Assembly: GCA_014706295.1 (NCBI GenBank)
Contig: JACSVZ010000004.1
Location: 1,442,638-1,506,637 of the forward strand
Direction of reading: 5' to 3'
DNA: 64,000 bases
DNA from: Lycocorax pyrrhopterus obiensis
Lineage: Eukaryota; Chordata; Aves; Passeriformes; Paradisaeidae
Within the stretch, counting starts at the first letter, position 1, and each line of letters begins with the position of its first letter. Shown in pieces: positions 59,501 through 64,000 of the stretch. The notes under the pieces were generated by a model. It worked only from the letters and a program-made list of their open reading frames with translations, did no database searches and was not told the origin of the DNA. Position numbers and translations under genes: made by a program.

Positions 59501-61082
59501 GACGCTTTCATATCAGTGCTTCTCCCATAGAGCTTCCACCAGAACCTTCTCCAGCACTTCAGTGCTTTCCATTCCTGCACGGACTTGTATTTGTTGGTGA
59601 GGAAATGAAACTCAAGACTCCAGAAAATGCAATGTAAAATCCTATTGCACCCATACTCCACGCAGATCAGACAGAGAATGTGCCTCCTCGTGACCAATGC
59701 CCGTGTGCTTAGCAGCAAAACACAGAGAGCTGGAGGAAGTTCCTCACCCAAATGCCACCATGCTGAATATTTCCAAGTGTACCTGATGGAAGCCCGCACC
59801 CTTCAGCTTCCAGGTGCCCAGTGGTTTGCACAGTGCACTTCCAAACCACTCACTGCTCACCGGCAGGGCTGCCTTGCTCTGAGTCAGCAGAAGCTGCCTG
59901 AGACACTAAAGCTGCTCAACGTGATGGAAGAAGCAGCAGGCAAAATCCTGTAACTCATCAGACAATGTAAGATATCATAAGTAATAAGCAGCAGTGGCAG
60001 TCTACAAAGTGGTTTATAAAGGGCTTGATGAGTAACTCAGCTGAGCCTCTGGATTACACACAAGACGAATAATTTCATTTCTGTCATGCAGCAGCCCATC
60101 TGCAGTGTGCAAGGAACCATCCCTGCTTCTCACATCTCAAGGGCTTCGGATAAAAGGCTGAGAATCTCGCTGCCAAAACCAGGAAACACAAGACAAGTTT
60201 TTCACTTGCTCCTGAAAGAGACGAGAGATTCTCTATGCCAGATTTCTGTAATTGAGGAGCACTTGATAGGCACAGATGTGCAAATCCTGAAATGGACACA
60301 CAATTGTGAAAAGTTTGAGAAGTGGGCCATGCTGGTTGATTGCTGCTCCCCAATTCAAAACCAGATTTGGCTGGAGGCACTGACTTACATCCTATAAAAC
60401 TGCACTGATTTCCGCCCTGTGCAATACTGCTGAAATTCAGGGGACAAAATGCCTGCAAGGGGGACCCAGAGTGAACCTGCACACTGTCAGGTGCAGGAGC
60501 TACAAGCACCCACTTCTCTGATCCAATCACCACCTCCAACGTTAGCAGTCCTGCTTCCTCAGCAGAGCCTCCCTGGCTATCTGCCTAGGGGATCCTACTG
60601 CTTCAGCTTTCCTAATCTCCCTGCATTTTTCACCAGGCTGTCTCCACTCTGGCTTCTCACAGAGGGTCCCTGAGTAACCCACTCTCTACTTTGAATTGCT
60701 TGAATAATTCAGAGACATGGAGAAGCCAACAAAGAACTTGCCTGATTCTCCTGAGGGTTTTGAGTCAGCATCTTTGCATCTACTTGCAACAAGGAAACCT
60801 GCTGCACATGCAGCATGTGTGTTACATCCTAGGCACGTGCTTCCTTGCAGGTTTGCCTGGAAATGCACAGCAAGGCTGATGTGGCCAAAAGGCACTTGGC
60901 TCCTTGCAGAGCTCTCATAGAGTCAGACTGATAATGAGCATTCACCTAGGACTGACAGGACTTCAGCCCTGATACTTCTCTGCCTGCACAGAGACACTGT
61001 GGGATGGGGTGGGCAGCTGAGCATGAGCCAGCTCATCCCCACGCCCCTTGCGAGGTGAGTCCTGCTTGCTGTTAGGGAGCTT
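56567..61082. other. Intronic sequence, no gene recognised
   Basis: An AT-rich repeat-free part lies at 56570-57170. A 16-nt poly-A run is at 59391-59406. No exon recognised. Confidence 0.5.
59391..59406. repeat. Poly-A tract (16 nt)
   Basis: A homopolymer of 16 A in a GGGG-A-GGGA setting. Simple repeat only. Confidence 0.9.
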
Positions 61083-61870
61083 CTACTGGAGGGCAGGAAG
61101 GCTCTGCACAGGGATCTGGACAGGCCGAGGGGCCGAGGGCAATGGCAGAAGGTTCAATAACCCCCTGCAGCACTGCAGGCTGGGAGAAGAGTGGCTGGAA
61201 AGTGGTCCAGCAGAAAAGGACCTGTGGGTGCTGGTTGACAGTGCCTGGACATGAGCCAGCTGTGCCCAGGAGGCCAAGGTGGCCATGGGTATCCTGGCTT
61301 TTATCAAAAATAACATGGCTGGTGGGACCAGGGAAGTGATTCTTCCCTGTACTCGGCACTGGTGAGGCCTCACCTCGAGCGCTGTGTCCAGTTCTGGGCC
61401 CCTCAGTTCAGGAGGGACACCAAGGTGCTGGAGCAAGTCCAGAGAAGGGCAACGCAGCTGGAGAAGGGTCTGGAGCACAAGTCCTGTGAGGAACAGCTGA
61501 GGGAGCTGAGGTTGTTTAACCTGGAGAAAGGAGGCTCAGGGGTGACCTTATTCTCTACAAATCCCTGACAGGAGATTTGACCCAAGGTGGGGGTCAGCCT
61601 CTTCTCCCAGGCAACTAGTGACAGGACAAAAGGAAACGGCCTCAAGCTTTTCAGATTGGACATCAGGAAGAATTTCTTCACTGAAAGGGTGGTCAGGCAT
61701 TGGAAGAGGCTGCTCAGGGAAGTGGTGGATTCACCATCCCTGGAAGCGTTCAGGAAATGACTGAATGTGGCACTCAGTGCTGTGGTTTAGTTGACAAGGC
61801 GGTGTTTGGTCAAGGCCTGGACTCGACGATATCAGAGCTCTTTTCAAATCTTAATGATTCTGTGATTCTA
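61083..61870 (+). mobile_element. CR1 LINE, 5'-truncated copy (~790 nt)
   Basis: The sequence follows the 3' part of CR1 ORF2 and 3' UTR: CTGGAGGGCAGG, AAGGACCTGTGGGTGCTGGT, CACCTCGAGCGCTGTGTCCA, ATCAGGAAGAATTTCTTCAC, and ends with ATGATTCTGTGATTCTA. CR1 copies end in such octamers rather than poly-A, which fixes the 3' end at about 61870. The element is antisense to the host gene. Frame breaks and internal gaps mark it as dead. The tail variant resembles CR1 groups active in songbird lineages (inference). Confidence 0.95.
61362..61568 (+). pseudogene. Remnant of CR1 ORF2 (reverse transcriptase C-terminal tail)
   Basis: An open stretch within the CR1 copy reads [20 protein letters not shown], continues with [18 protein letters not shown], and ends RLFNLEKGG, which corresponds to the C-terminal end of the CR1 ORF2 polyprotein (RPHLE-C-Q-WGPQ ... 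QRRATK ... LEKRR pattern). It has no start of its own and runs into a stop at 61568, so it is a fossil fragment. Confidence 0.9.
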
Positions 61871-64000
61871 AGCAACAATGCACTCCTGGGCTCTTGCCAG
61901 GAGAGCTGGGTTCATGTCAAATGGAAAGACATCAGGAGAAAACATCTTCAAAATGCTTCGGAGCACTGCCTTGCACTTCAGCGCACTGCGCTGAGGGAGA
62001 GCTGCCCCAGCCACCCTCCCTTTTGCACCCCCGTGTGCAGTAGCACCACTGCCACCGCCTGAGAAAACCCCTGGCTGATGTGCCTCAGGCATGGGGACAG
62101 TGGGTCCTGGCTTACTCCTAGGACAGCCATTTCCTGAAACTCATCCACCTCTCACACAGCTCTCTGCTGCTTGAGGCAGCACAGGCAACATCCTCCAGCC
62201 CCCACAAGCTCATCTGCCTCCTGCTCGGCAGCAGCAGGCAAACTTTTGGCTGCAGATTTCACCAGCAACCCCAAAGTGGAACTCTCCATTCTGAGACATT
62301 TCCAGGCAGCCCTGCTGCTCCAGCACCTCTTGCCCTGTATGGTTCAGCACCACCCAGAGCTGATTTTAAACCCTGAAGAGCTGGTTTCCACCATGCCACA
62401 AAGAGCCGTATAACAGCACCCTGAGAATCACCTCGTGTTTAGAGGAGGAGAGTTTTGTAATGAAAGAGGACAGAAGTACCTGGGATAGTCTAGTTAAAAA
62501 TAACTTGGAGCAACCAAATTGCCAATGCTGTTTTTTATGAATCTCTGGTCTGCCACTGCTCCTGGCTGGTGGCAGGTGGGAGTCCCTGCAGCAGTCGGAG
62601 TGTGGGGTGTGGGAGTGGACTCAGCAACTCTTGTGCCATGGCTGACAGTCCAAGGCACAGCTGTGCAAGCCAGGCTGGCAGGATGTGAGGCCAGGAGCAC
62701 ACCAAGCTGGGCCTAGGGAGCAGGCTGGCTTCCCAAAGCATGGCAAGATAACAGCACAGTCCAGCCTTCCCTCCAAATTCATGACCATGAGACATCTGCG
62801 CTTTGCTGCCTTTGTCCATCTGCTCCAAAACAAAGACCCACATCTCTGATGGCAAAAAACACGGCACAAACAGCTGCCCTTCACCCAAGAACCCAAAAAC
62901 TAGCCAGGGAAGTGTGCAAACCCTGGCTTCTCCTGCTCTACAGCTGGGGGACTGTCAGTAAGGAGATGGGAACAAACACCTTCTGGCTGAAGGACAGCTT
63001 CCAAGAGGGCTGTGGTGAGGCAGAGCGTTTCTATTCTGAGCCACATCTCATAAGGTCTCCAGCACACGGCTGCTTTCCCAGACCTTGCTCTAACTTCTCT
63101 GGAATGATGGGAGGGGAGGGGCAGGCCATGGAGCCCACCTTCCTGGGGGGCTGCCTTTTGGCACCATGACAGTGGGCTTTCAGTTTCAAGGGGGGCACAT
63201 AAATATGCCAGAGTGCTGTGGGCCGTGCTGTCAGTCAGTTCAGTACACCTAATTCTGCAACATCAAATGTGTCAGGCTCTCCAGTGCTCATTTCCTAATT
63301 TATTCTCCCAGGCTGAGACAGTTGGTTTGTGCCTGTGTAGCTCCTCTGCAAGGCAGATTCAGAGACTATCCCAGCTGGGTAGTAAACCAGGATAACAGTG
63401 TGTTGCAGCAGAGGAATTAGCAAATGGAAAGGAGAGCAGAGCAAGGGGATGAGCATGGAGGAGAGCTGGCATGATCACGTCTGCAGTGATTTATTTTCAA
63501 TTTCACTTATGAAAACCTCCCTGGGCACAGATTGCCTTTCCCCACGTCATCTTTGCTATCACTCCACCTTGAGACTGGGTGATGTGGGCGTTTGATAGAC
63601 TACCTGGAAGCCCGGTTTATCTCCCTGGTGTTTCCCTGTGGCGTGATGAAACCTCTGCTTCAGAGAGCTGTGCCAGCCACACCAGGCAAAGCCCTTGCTG
63701 TCCCCAGGGCAGGCCTGCGTTGCAGTGCCCCAAAGAACAACTGCATCCCCACCTCTGAGGCGCATCTCAATTCCTCACAAGTGGAGAGTCTGCACACCAG
63801 CCAGCACAGGATCTCTTTGTGTGGGAAGCAAAATCAAGCAGGGAGTTTCCTCCTCTTGCACTGATAGAGACCACAAACATCGCCCTTGCAAGTGGCAAGC
63901 TGCCAATGACTCTCAAACGTGCTGTGGCCTGGACCATGCTCAAGAAAGCATCTCGTCACATTATTAGCATTATCAGTTATCAATCAGCTTTCTTCCTCTC
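61871..64000. other. Intronic sequence, no gene recognised
   Basis: No exon, named repeat or RNA gene was recognised up to the window end. Confidence 0.5.

Larger units (their letters stand above)
10624..64000 (-). other. Intron 2 (at least 53 kb, partial)
   Basis: From the exon A acceptor to the window end I find no further NCX exon. The large first coding exon of this family is about 1.8 kb of open frame and would be obvious; the longest frame here is under 260 codons and has no family resemblance. In NCX1 genes the corresponding intron is very large, so this is expected. It contains the repeats and candidate regulatory stretches listed separately. Confidence 0.75.

Noticed and set aside
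10624..64000. Presence of the large first NCX coding exon
   Set aside because: An approximately 1.8-kb open frame with membrane segments and CBD1 would be unmistakable; none exists in the window.

Overview
The window is vertebrate nuclear DNA, most likely from a bird. It has intron-exon structure with GT-AG junctions, no operon-like ORFs, and CR1 LINE fragments as the only recognisable interspersed repeats. The largest CR1 copy ends in the CR1-type tail ATGATTCTGTGATTCTA, a form I associate with songbirds. No species can be named from this.

The only gene I can support is a plasma-membrane Na+/Ca2+ exchanger of the SLC8A family, on the minus strand. Nine coding exons lie between 851 and 10623. 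In transcript order they are: exon A (10517-10623), exon B (10071-10174), exon C (7957-7977), exon D (7193-7210), a 15-nt microexon E (7069-7083), exon F (6334-6402), and constant exons 9 (5401-5531), 10 (4667-4766) and 11 (851-1126). Exons A and B are mutually exclusive versions of part of the second Ca2+-binding domain (CBD2). C to F are small in-frame cassettes. The constant exons finish CBD2 and the large cytosolic loop, then enter the C-terminal membrane bundle up to the middle of the alpha-2 ion-binding repeat. The last coding exon and the 3' UTR would lie before position 1. The large first coding exon would lie beyond 64000. The full A-F cassette set with lengths 107/104/21/18/15/69 is the NCX1 (SLC8A1) arrangement. 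Exons B, E and F differ noticeably from the mammalian NCX1 I remember, so the related paralogue NCX4 (SLC8A4) is not excluded.

Region by region: 1-850 is intron 11 (partial), with a CCCAAA hexanucleotide array close to the donor of exon 11. 851-10623 is the exon cluster, with introns from 109 nt to about 3.5 kb; several introns are strongly pyrimidine-rich on the sense strand next to the alternative exons. 10624-64000 is at least 53 kb of intron 2. I find no exon in it. It holds CR1 fragments, simple repeats (ATC, GGAA, AC, homopolymers), a cluster of AT-rich palindromes at 28391-28500, and several AT-rich, repeat-free stretches that look like candidate conserved regulatory DNA. Those stretches include exact MEF2, RFX X-box and GATA motif matches. 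Their function is unproven.

The exons work together as an isoform generator. The A-or-B choice sets Ca2+ sensing in CBD2, and C-F set loop length. All of C-F are phase 1 and multiples of three, so any combination stays in frame, while using both or neither of A and B breaks the frame. There is no evidence for a second protein-coding gene, a CRISPR array, or an RNA gene. The long open frames in intron 2 look like chance.
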